Below, piece by piece: positions 1 to 6,047 of a stretch of DNA of 10,442 nt (position 1 is its first letter; each line of letters opens with the position of its first letter). Source of the DNA: Lachnospiraceae bacterium (GTDB taxonomy: Bacteria; Bacillota; Clostridia; Lachnospirales; Lachnospiraceae); assembly GCA_900770535.1 (NCBI GenBank), contig CAAHDV010000106.1, positions 1 through 10,442 on the forward strand, read 5' to 3'. Both the position numbers and the translations under genes were made by a program. A model generated the notes under the pieces. It made no database searches and was not told the origin of the DNA. It was given only the letters and a program-made list of their open reading frames with translations.

Positions 1-909
1 CAGAAGGGTACCCTTCGTGTCGGTGATAACGTAACCGCTGGTCCGTGCTACGGTAAAGTCCGTGCCATGATGGACGATAAGGGCCGCAGAGTCAAAGAGG
101 CTGGTCCGTCCATGCCGGTTGAGATCCTGGGCTTAAACGATGTTCCGGGCGCAGGCGATGTGCTGATGGCTACCGAGAACGAGAAAGAAGCAAGAAGCTA
201 CGCAGAGACCTTCATCTCTGAGAGCAAGAATAAATTACTGGAAGACACCAAGGCAAAACTGTCTCTGGATGATCTGTTCAGCCAGATCAAGGCAGGTAAT
301 GTCAAAGAGCTTCCGATCATTGTAAAAGCAGATGTACAGGGCTCCGTAGAGGCAGTAAAACAGAGCCTGACCAAGCTTTCCAACGAGGAAGTTGTGGTTA
401 AAGTCATCCACGGCGGCGTAGGTGCCATCAACGAGTCCGATGTAACGCTGGCATCCGCTTCCAACGCGATCATCATCGGCTTTAACGTCCGTCCGGACGC
501 TACCGCAAAATCCATCGCAGACCGCGAGAAGGTAGACCTGCGTCTGTACCGCGTCATCTACCAGGCAATCGAGGATGTCGAGGCAGCCATGAAGGGTATG
601 CTGGATCCGGTATTCGAGGAGCAGGTCATCGGTCACGCAGTTGTCCGCCAGACCTTCAAGGCATCCGGCGTTGGTACCATTGCAGGTGCTTATGTCATGG
701 ATGGTAAGTTCCAGAGAGGATGCTCCTGCCGTATTACCCGTGACGGCGAGCAGATCTTCGACGGCGCACTGGCTTCCTTAAAGCGTTTCAAGGACGATGT
801 CAAGGAAGTTGCAACCGGTTACGAGTGCGGCCTTGTATTCGAGAAGTTCAACGATATCAAGGAAGACGATATGGTTGAGGCATATATGATGGTAGAGGTA
901 CCGCGCTAG
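1..909 (+). CDS. infB: Translation initiation factor IF-2, C-terminal part (5' end outside the window)
   Basis: IF-2 is the GTPase that places initiator fMet-tRNA in the ribosomal P site and promotes 30S-50S joining. The reading frame is already open at base 1, so the ATG at 67 is internal; 302 residues are visible. The fragment begins in the second beta-barrel domain ([12 protein letters not shown] at its residues 3-14). It continues through the alpha/beta domain III (around residues 90-190; [16 protein letters not shown] is typical) and ends with the fMet-tRNA-binding barrel ([17 protein letters not shown] and [19 protein letters not shown]). The G domain lies upstream and cannot be assessed. 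The C-terminus is intact and ends at TAG. Codon use is strongly biased (GGT, CGT, many GTA/AAG), as expected of a highly expressed gene. It precedes rbfA in the usual Firmicutes nusA-infB-rbfA order. Identification is essentially certain. Confidence 0.97.
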   Translation, partial: QKGTLRVGDNVTAGPCYGKVRAMMDDKGRRVKEAGPSMPVEILGLNDVPGAGDVLMATENEKEARSYAETFISESKNKLLEDTKAKLSLDDLFSQIKAGNVKELPIIVKADVQGSVEAVKQSLTKLSNEEVVVKVIHGGVGAINESDVTLASASNAIIIGFNVRPDATAKSIADREKVDLRLYRVIYQAIEDVEAAMKGMLDPVFEEQVIGHAVVRQTFKASGVGTIAGAYVMDGKFQRGCSCRITRDGEQIFDGALASLKRFKDDVKEVATGYECGLVFEKFNDIKEDDMVEAYMMVEVPR

Positions 910-938
910 GATTTGGAACCGGATCCCCTGAACTTTAG

Positions 939-970
939 AAAGGAAGCACTGAGTTTTCGGTGCTTCCTTT
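939..970 (+). promoter_or_regulatory. Stem-loop after infB, weak-terminator-like
   Basis: A ten-base perfect inverted repeat (939-948 with 961-970), extended by C949:G960, U950-G959 and G951:C958, encloses a six-base AGUUUU loop. It lies 29 nt after the infB stop. The 3' arm ends in CCUUU and is followed by AAGAG, so the uridine tract is poor. I see the hairpin directly. I infer either a leaky intrinsic terminator or an RNA-processing/stability element that lowers expression of rbfA and downstream genes relative to infB. Confidence 0.6.
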
Positions 971-982
971 AAGAGTATTTAG

Positions 983-1004
983 AGTCTGCCTGTCCGGGCA
1001 GACT
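983..1004 (+). promoter_or_regulatory. Second stem-loop just upstream of the rbfA ribosome binding site
   Basis: An eight-base perfect inverted repeat (AGTCTGCC at 983-990, GGCAGACT at 997-1004) has a six-base loop. It ends only three bases before the purine-rich rbfA ribosome binding site AGAGAGGA (1008-1015). It sits 12 nt after the first hairpin. It has no uridine tract, so it is not a terminator by itself. It could protect the 5' end of a processed rbfA mRNA or affect ribosome access; that role is an inference. Confidence 0.5.
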
Positions 1005-1025
1005 TCAAGAGAGGAATGAATAATC

Positions 1026-1391
1026 ATGCGAAAAAACAGCATTAAAAATACGAGAATCAACATGGAGGTGCAGAGAGAACTTAGCGAGATCATCCGCACC
1101 GAAATCAAGGATCCGCGTGTAAATGGCGCCATGATGTCCGTTGTGGCGGTTGAGGTTACGCCGGATCTGAAATACTGCAAGGCATACATCAGTGTGCTGG
1201 GCGACGAGGAGCGCGCGAAGGATGCGCTGACCGGCTTAAAGAGTGCCGTTGGCTACATCCGCAGAGAGCTTGCGCACCGCGTCAATCTGCGTAACACCCC
1301 GGAGATCACCTTTGTTCTGGACCAGTCCATTGAGTATGGCGTGAACATGTCCAGACTGATCGACGAGGTGACCAAAGACTTAAAAGACTGA
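1026..1391 (+). CDS. rbfA: 30S ribosome-binding factor A
   Basis: RbfA is a small single-domain KH type II protein that binds 16S rRNA of the immature 30S subunit and assists late maturation of the 5' helix 1 region. The predicted 121 residues match the usual 115-135. Family signature segments are visible: RINMEVQRELSEIIRTEIKD near residues 12-31, ISVLGDEE with the beta strand before it (around residues 56-63), and an ending around ITFVLDQSIEYGVNMSRLIDEV. The ATG at 1026 has AGAGAGGA about ten bases upstream. It is separated from infB by a 116-nt gap with two hairpins, and from nrnA by 17 nt. Nothing is missing, and identification rests on both sequence and gene order. Confidence 0.95.
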   Translation: MRKNSIKNTRINMEVQRELSEIIRTEIKDPRVNGAMMSVVAVEVTPDLKYCKAYISVLGDEERAKDALTGLKSAVGYIRRELAHRVNLRNTPEITFVLDQSIEYGVNMSRLIDEVTKDLKD

Positions 1392-1408
1392 GAAGGGAGT
1401 GACGGAGG

Positions 1409-2377
1409 ATGCAGGAACGCAAACTGATGGAACTGGCAGAGGCCGCAGGCACCATTGCCATTGTGGGCCATGTAAGACCGGATGGGGACTGTGTGGGCTC
1501 CTGTCTGGCCGTGTGCAACTATATCACGGAGCAGTACCCGGAGAAAACCGTAGATGTTTATCTGGAGACTCCTCCGGTGAAATTTTCCTACTTAAAGCAG
1601 TTTGAGCGCATCTGCTCAGATCCGGAAACCGGAAAGCAGTATGATCTGTGCATCTGCCTGGACAGCGGAGACCGGGAACGCCTTGGAAAGAATGTGGTGT
1701 ATCTGGATACCGCAAAGACCAGTATCTGCATTGACCATCACATTACGAACCAGGGTTACGCCGCAGCGAATTTTGTGAAGGCGGACGCCAGCGCAACCTG
1801 TGAGCTGCTCTATGATTTTCTGGATGAGGAAAAGATCAGCAGAGACGTGGCTGAGTGCATTTACACCGGAATCCTTCACGACACCAACGTCTTCAAGAAC
1901 AGCAACACCACCGAGCGGACCATGCAGGTAGCCGGTGCCATGATGGCAAAGGGCATCAATTTCTCCCGCATCATCGACGAGAGCTTCTATAAGAAGACCT
2001 ACGTGCAGAACCAGATCATGGGCCGCGCGGTGCTGGAGAGTGTACTGTTCTTAGACGGCAAGTGCATTTTCAGCGTGGTGCGCAAGCAGGACATGGACTT
2101 CTACGGTGTGGAAGCTTCAGACCTGGACGGTATTGTGGACCAGCTGCGGATTACCGATGGCGTGGAGGTGGCAATCTTCCTGCATGAGACGGAGAATCAT
2201 GTATACAAGGTAAGCATGCGCTCCAACAATTTCGTAAATGTGAGCAAGGTTGCTTCTTATTTTGGCGGCGGCGGACATGTCCGCGCGGCCGGATGTACCA
2301 TGAGCGGAAGCGTGCATGATGTCATCAACAACCTTTCCGCGCAGATTGACAAGCAGATAAAGGAGCACGAAGCTTAG
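1409..2377 (+). CDS. nrnA: DHH-family bifunctional oligoribonuclease/pAp phosphatase
   Basis: This 322-residue protein has the full NrnA architecture: an N-terminal DHH phosphoesterase domain and a C-terminal DHHA1 domain. Family members degrade 2-5-mer RNA from the 5' end and dephosphorylate 3'-phosphoadenosine 5'-phosphate in the cytosol, using two Mn ions. Likely metal ligands are visible: H21, D25 and D27 in GHVRPDGDCVGS, D85 in CLDSGD, the DHH triad at 109-111 and D158 in HDTN. The substrate-binding GGGGH loop is at 286-290, followed by VRAAG. The ATG at 1409 has AGAAGGGA ten bases upstream; the closer GGAGG (1404-1408) abuts the start and is too near to serve. The stop TAG shares its G with the truB GTG start. 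An rbfA-nrnA-truB order is common in Firmicutes. Enzyme class is sure; the split between nanoRNase and pAp phosphatase activity is inferred from the family. Confidence 0.93.
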   Translation: MQERKLMELAEAAGTIAIVGHVRPDGDCVGSCLAVCNYITEQYPEKTVDVYLETPPVKFSYLKQFERICSDPETGKQYDLCICLDSGDRERLGKNVVYLDTAKTSICIDHHITNQGYAAANFVKADASATCELLYDFLDEEKISRDVAECIYTGILHDTNVFKNSNTTERTMQVAGAMMAKGINFSRIIDESFYKKTYVQNQIMGRAVLESVLFLDGKCIFSVVRKQDMDFYGVEASDLDGIVDQLRITDGVEVAIFLHETENHVYKVSMRSNNFVNVSKVASYFGGGGHVRAAGCTMSGSVHDVINNLSAQIDKQIKEHEA

Positions 2378-3372
2378 TGGACGGAATCATCAATGTATAC
2401 AAGGAAAAAGGCTTTACCTCCCACGATGTGGTAGCGAAGCTGCGTGGGATCCTGTGCATGAAAAAAATCGGTCACACCGGAACCCTGGACCCGGCGGCGG
2501 AGGGCGTACTTCCGGTCTGCCTGGGAAAGGGAACCCGTCTCTGTGACATGCTGACCGATAAAACCAAGACCTATCGTGCAGTACTGCTTCTGGGCCAGGA
2601 AACGGATACCCAGGATACCACGGGCGTGGTGCAGACGGAATATCCGGTCCATGTGACGGAAGAAGAAGTGCGGGAGGCCATCGTAAGCTTTCTCGGCGAC
2701 TACATGCAGATTCCGCCGATGTACTCCGCTCTGAAGGTGAACGGCAAAAAGCTCTACGAGCTGGCACGCCAGGGCAAAGAAGTGGAGCGCCAGGCAAGAC
2801 CGGTGCAGATTCTGGACATTCAGATTGAGAGCATTGATTTGCCCCGGGCGACCTTTTCTGTGACCTGTTCCAAGGGAACTTACATCCGCACCTTATGTTA
2901 TGACATCGGGCGGAAGCTTGGCTGCGGAGGCTGCATGGAATCCCTGCTTCGCACCCGTGTGGACCGCTTCAAACTGGAAGACAGCCTGACCTTATCCCAG
3001 ATTGAAAAGCTCCGGGATGAGGGCCGGGTGGAAGCGGTTGTGGTTCCGGTGGAAGGTGTGTTTCTGGGACTTCCGGCCCTTGTCACAAAGCCGGGAGACG
3101 GAGACAAGCTGGTACATAACGGGAATCCATTTCCGGCAGAGCTGGCTGTAGAAGAGAACTGCGATCTGTCGGCAGAGTCTGGAACAGGCAGCGACGGGGC
3201 TGCGGAACGGGCTGGCCGGTCAGAGAGCGAATGCGGCCTGGCATCATCTGTGGCAGACCGTTTTGACGGAGTCCGCGTCTACGACAGTGAGCACCATTTC
3301 ATCGGAGTCTACCGTTACAGCGAAGAAAAGCGGCGCTATCAGCCGCAGAAAATATTTCTTGGGGGAAACTAG
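2377..3372 (+). CDS. truB: tRNA pseudouridine(55) synthase, with an extra C-terminal insertion
   Basis: TruB converts uridine 55 in the T-loop of tRNAs to pseudouridine and acts as a tRNA chaperone. Visible motifs are GHTGTLDPAAEGVLPV at residues 32-47 with catalytic D38, the KTY motif with Y66, YSALKVNGKKLYELAR at 116-131, and SKGTYIRTL at 165-173. The start is GTG, overlapping the nrnA TAG by one base, with AAAGGAG about ten bases upstream; this implies translational coupling. At 331 residues it is about 25-30 longer than most bacterial TruB. The excess lies in a hydrophilic, Ser/Glu/Gly/Ala-rich stretch at roughly residues 257-297, inside the C-terminal PUA-like region. The sequence then returns to a normal-looking end (GVRVYDSEHHFIGVYRY). 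The catalytic domain is complete, so activity is expected. Confidence 0.95.
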   Translation: MDGIINVYKEKGFTSHDVVAKLRGILCMKKIGHTGTLDPAAEGVLPVCLGKGTRLCDMLTDKTKTYRAVLLLGQETDTQDTTGVVQTEYPVHVTEEEVREAIVSFLGDYMQIPPMYSALKVNGKKLYELARQGKEVERQARPVQILDIQIESIDLPRATFSVTCSKGTYIRTLCYDIGRKLGCGGCMESLLRTRVDRFKLEDSLTLSQIEKLRDEGRVEAVVVPVEGVFLGLPALVTKPGDGDKLVHNGNPFPAELAVEENCDLSAESGTGSDGAAERAGRSESECGLASSVADRFDGVRVYDSEHHFIGVYRYSEEKRRYQPQKIFLGGN

Positions 3373-3374
3373 TT

Positions 3375-4328
3375 ATGAAGGTAATTACCGGGACCAGGGA
3401 GTTTTGTATAGAAGAACCAACCGTGGTAACCATTGGAAAATTTGACGGGCGGCATAAGGGTCATCAGAAATTGTTAAAAGAGATGCTGCGTCAGAAGGAA
3501 TGCCACGGATGGAAGACAGCAGTCTTTACCTTTGATATGGCACCCCTGGGTGTTGTGTCGGGCAAGCGGGCAACGGTCATTACCACCAACGAAGAGCGGC
3601 GCAATAACATGCGGGCCATGGGCATGGACTATCTGGTGGAGTATCCCTTCAACCGGGAGGTGGCTGCCATGTCACCGGAGGATTTTGTTACCGAAGTGCT
3701 GGTAAAGCAGATGCACGCAAAGGCCGTGGTGGCCGGACCGGACTGCAGCTTTGGGCACAAGGGCGCCGGAAACGCGGAGCTGTTAAGAAAACTGGGGCCG
3801 GAGTATGGCTTTGAGACCATCATCATTGAGAAAAAACAGGATGACCACCGGGATATCAGCAGCACCTACGTCCGGGAAGAACTAGACCGGGGCAATATCG
3901 AGAAGGCCAATGAGCTTCTGGGAGAGCCCTACGCCATCCACGGCAAAGTCGTGCATGGAAACCACATCGGCGGTGCCGTGCTGGGCTTTCCAACCGCCAA
4001 CATCCTTCCGCCGCCGGAGAAGCATCTGCCGCCCTTTGGCGTTTATGTTTCCCGGGTGCTGATCGATGGGAAGTTTTACGGCGGAGTCAGCAACATCGGC
4101 CGCAAGCCGACCATTCAGGGCGACAATCCCATCGGGGTGGAAACCTATGTCATGGGATTGGAAGAAAACCTGTACGGGAAAGACATCCAGGTACAGCTCT
4201 TAAACTTCGAGCGCCCGGAACAGAAATTTGATTCCCTGGAGGCGCTCAAAGAGCGGATCGGGAAAGACAAGCAGTATGCGGCGGATTATGTGGAAGCACA
4301 TCCGGAGCTGTTTGCGGAGGAAAAATAA
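3375..4328 (+). CDS. ribF: Bifunctional riboflavin kinase/FAD synthetase
   Basis: RibF phosphorylates riboflavin to FMN (C-terminal kinase domain) and adenylylates FMN to FAD (N-terminal nucleotidyltransferase domain). The 317 residues match the family. FAD synthetase motifs are TIGKFDGRHKGHQ at 19-31, with the HxGH-type pair H27/H30, then GPDCSFGHKGAGN (121-133) and ISSTYVREEL (161-170). The segment around 52-58 (TFDMAPL) lacks the usual His-Pro of the family motif (typically TFDPHP). Kinase motifs are GFPTANI (204-210), FGVY (221-224), GGVSNIGRKPT (236-246) and the probable catalytic E256 in VETYVMG. The ATG lies two bases after the truB stop, with a GGGGG-rich ribosome binding site at 3361-3365. 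It is the last gene of its operon; two terminator-like hairpins follow. No FMN riboswitch is visible. Confidence 0.95.
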   Translation: MKVITGTREFCIEEPTVVTIGKFDGRHKGHQKLLKEMLRQKECHGWKTAVFTFDMAPLGVVSGKRATVITTNEERRNNMRAMGMDYLVEYPFNREVAAMSPEDFVTEVLVKQMHAKAVVAGPDCSFGHKGAGNAELLRKLGPEYGFETIIIEKKQDDHRDISSTYVREELDRGNIEKANELLGEPYAIHGKVVHGNHIGGAVLGFPTANILPPPEKHLPPFGVYVSRVLIDGKFYGGVSNIGRKPTIQGDNPIGVETYVMGLEENLYGKDIQVQLLNFERPEQKFDSLEALKERIGKDKQYAADYVEAHPELFAEEK

Positions 4329-4343
4329 ACAGAATATAGAAAT

Positions 4344-4368
4344 TTGTCCTCAATTTGGGGACGATTTT
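4344..4368 (+). terminator. Weak hairpin with short T tract after ribF
   Basis: Stem GTCCTC (4346-4351) pairs with GGGGAC (4357-4362) through one T-G pair, and can extend by two pairs outward. The loop is AATTT and TTTT follows at 4365-4368. It begins 16 nt after the ribF stop and precedes a far stronger terminator. It is probably a minor contributor to termination. Confidence 0.4.
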
Positions 4369-4374
4369 GGTAAA

Positions 4375-4422
4375 ACAAAGCGAGGGCTTGCCATCAACAG
4401 AATGGCAGCCCTCGCTGTTTTT
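4375..4422. terminator. Bidirectional intrinsic terminator between ribF and the DUF1846 gene
   Basis: AGCGAGGGC (4379-4387) pairs with GCCCTCGCT (4408-4416). Past one bulged T (4388), TGCCAT (4389-4394) pairs with ATGGCA (4402-4407), enclosing a seven-base loop. On the + strand it is followed by GTTTTT (4417-4422). On the - strand the flank reads CTTTGTTTTACC, also T-rich. The two flanking genes converge here, so one hairpin can stop both transcripts. This is a textbook arrangement. Confidence 0.92.
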
Positions 4423-4436
4423 CGTTATGAAATAAA

Positions 4437-5915
4437 TTAATGATATAACCGGTTGTTCTCATAAATCGGTTCGGAAGTCAGGTGCAGGCCCAGCTTCTTG
4501 AAGGTGTTGGTATCTACAGAAGAGAGCATGACGGAGGTGTGAAGCTCACATCCTCTTAACTTCGGAAGCTGCTCTAATGCCAGCTTTGCGTTCGGGTCGG
4601 TGGCTGCGCACATGGACAGGGCAATGAGCACCTCGTCAGTGTGCAGGCGCGGGTTCTTGCTTCCCAGGTATCCGGTCTTTAATCCCTGAATCGGCTCAAT
4701 GAAGGTCGGGGAGATTAAGTGGATGTCGTCGGAAATTCCACCCAGCTCCTTCACCGCATTTAACAGAACCGCTGCGGAAGCGCCAAGCAGGGCAGTGGTC
4801 TTTCCGGTTACGATCTTGCCGTCCGGAAGCTCCAGAGCTGCGGTCGGTGTGCCGGTCTCTTTTGCGAGATTGACAGCAGCCGGGACCACGCTTCTCATGT
4901 CGGTGGTGATCTTGGCCTGCTTCATAAGCAGCTCAATTTTGTAAACCTCATCCTTGCTGCCTTTGTCTTTGGCTACACGGTTTAAAGCCTGGTAATAGCG
5001 GCGGATGATCTCCTGGCGGGATGCTTCCTGGCACGCTTCATCATCGATGATGCAGTTTCCGGCCATGTTAACGCCCATGTCGGTCGGGGACTTGTACGGA
5101 CAGTAACCGTAGATGCCCTCGAACATGGCAGCCAGTACCGGGTAGATCTCCACGTCACGGTTGTAGTTGACGGTGGTAACACCGTAAGCCTCTAAGTGGA
5201 ACGGATCGATCATGTTGACATCGTTTAAGTCTGCGGTAGCAGCCTCGTATGCCAGGTTAACCGGATGCTTTAACGGGATGTTCCAGATAGGGAAGGTCTC
5301 GAACTTTGCGTAACCGGCCTTGATGCCGCGCTTGTTCTCATGGTAAAGCTGGGAGAGGCAGGTTGCCATCTTTCCGCTGCCCGGTCCCGGTGCAGTGATG
5401 ATGACCAGCGGTTTGGTGGTTTCAATGTAGTCGTTCTTTCCATAACCCTCATCGCTTACGATGTGGGCGATGTTGTTCGGGTATCCGTCAATCGGATAAT
5501 GGCGGTATACTTTGATGCCAAGGTGTTCAAGCTTTGTTTTAAAGACATCTGCGGATGGCTGTCCGGTGTAGCGGGTGATGACCACGCTGCCTACATACAG
5601 GCCCTTGTCGCGGTATTCCTGGATGAGACGCAGAACGTCTGCATCGTAGGTGATGCCAAGGTCATGGCGGATCTTGTTTTTCTCAATGTCTGCCGCGTTG
5701 ATGGCAATGACGATTTCAGCCTGGTCGGCTAACTGCAGAAGCATTTTCAGCTTACTGTCTGGTGCGAAGCCCGGAAGGACACGGGAAGCATGGTAGTCGT
5801 CAAACAGCTTTCCGCCGAACTCCAGGTACAGCTTGTCTCCGAACTGGCTGATCCGCTCGCGGATGTGTTCGGACTGCATCTTTAAGTACTTTTGATTGTC
5901 AAATCCAATTTTCAT
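4437..5915 (-). CDS. DUF1846 (UPF0371) family protein of unknown function
   Basis: The predicted 492 residues match the length and feel of the DUF1846/UPF0371 family, conserved in many Firmicutes and Actinobacteria; members have been solved structurally but I know of no settled function. No signal peptide or membrane segment is apparent, so it should be cytosolic. A glycine-rich loop, APGPGSGK at residues 175-182, follows a hydrophobic strand (LVIIT) and resembles a nucleotide-binding P-loop. A second GKTTALLGASAA segment is at 371-382. The middle is rich in conserved-looking aromatics (FPIWNIPLKHPVN at 208-220). I chose the ATG at 5915 because AAAGGGG lies 11 bases upstream and the protein then begins MKIGFDNQKY. 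An upstream in-frame ATG at 5954 would add 13 unlikely residues and overlap the predicted -10. The gene stands alone, with its own promoter and terminator. Confidence 0.88.
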   Translation of the reverse strand: MKIGFDNQKYLKMQSEHIRERISQFGDKLYLEFGGKLFDDYHASRVLPGFAPDSKLKMLLQLADQAEIVIAINAADIEKNKIRHDLGITYDADVLRLIQEYRDKGLYVGSVVITRYTGQPSADVFKTKLEHLGIKVYRHYPIDGYPNNIAHIVSDEGYGKNDYIETTKPLVIITAPGPGSGKMATCLSQLYHENKRGIKAGYAKFETFPIWNIPLKHPVNLAYEAATADLNDVNMIDPFHLEAYGVTTVNYNRDVEIYPVLAAMFEGIYGYCPYKSPTDMGVNMAGNCIIDDEACQEASRQEIIRRYYQALNRVAKDKGSKDEVYKIELLMKQAKITTDMRSVVPAAVNLAKETGTPTAALELPDGKIVTGKTTALLGASAAVLLNAVKELGGISDDIHLISPTFIEPIQGLKTGYLGSKNPRLHTDEVLIALSMCAATDPNAKLALEQLPKLRGCELHTSVMLSSVDTNTFKKLGLHLTSEPIYENNRLYH

Positions 5916-5944
5916 AGTAGTTAATACCCCTTTCCATGCGTTAC

Positions 5945-5973
5945 ATTGTAGCATATAAAAACCAGTTTTGCAT
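5945..5973 (-). promoter_or_regulatory. Putative extended -10 promoter for the DUF1846 gene
   Basis: Read on the - strand there is TGC-TACAAT (the -10 at 5945-5950, TGC at 5951-5953), with ATGCAA at a 17-base spacing (5968-5973) matching only three of six -35 positions. The extended -10 may compensate. Transcription would start near 5938, giving a leader of roughly 20-25 nt that contains the AAAGGGG ribosome binding site. A better -35-like TTGACA on this strand (5981-5986) is too far from this -10 (30 bases). Confidence 0.5.
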
Positions 5974-5979
5974 CCGGAT

Positions 5980-6009
5980 TTGTCAAAAAAATATATTATG
6001 TGGTATACT
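5980..6009 (+). promoter_or_regulatory. Sigma-A-type promoter for the DUF4015 lipoprotein gene
   Basis: TTGTCA (5980-5985, five of six consensus) is followed after 18 bases by TATACT (6004-6009, five of six). TG at 6001-6002 forms an extended -10. An A/T-rich spacer is present. Transcription would begin near 6016, leaving a leader of about 30 nt with GAGGA (6034-6038) nine bases before the ATG at 6048. The region is back to back with the promoter of the DUF1846 gene. Confidence 0.8.
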
Positions 6010-6047
6010 CTAGTTATTCTATAAAAAACGTACGAGGAACGTGAACT

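Noticed and set aside
67..909. ATG at 67 as the start of a separate infB-like gene
   Set aside because: The frame is open to base 1 and encodes further IF-2 sequence there, so this is an internal methionine of a gene cut by the window edge.
4329..4436. rpsO or a small gene after ribF, as seen in some Firmicutes
   Set aside because: The interval is only 108 nt and is filled by two terminator hairpins; no coding frame with a ribosome binding site is present.
5916..5954. Upstream in-frame ATG at 5954 as the start of the DUF1846 protein
   Set aside because: It would add 13 residues unlike the family, has no ribosome binding site, and overlaps the predicted -10; ATG 5915 has AAAGGGG at proper spacing.
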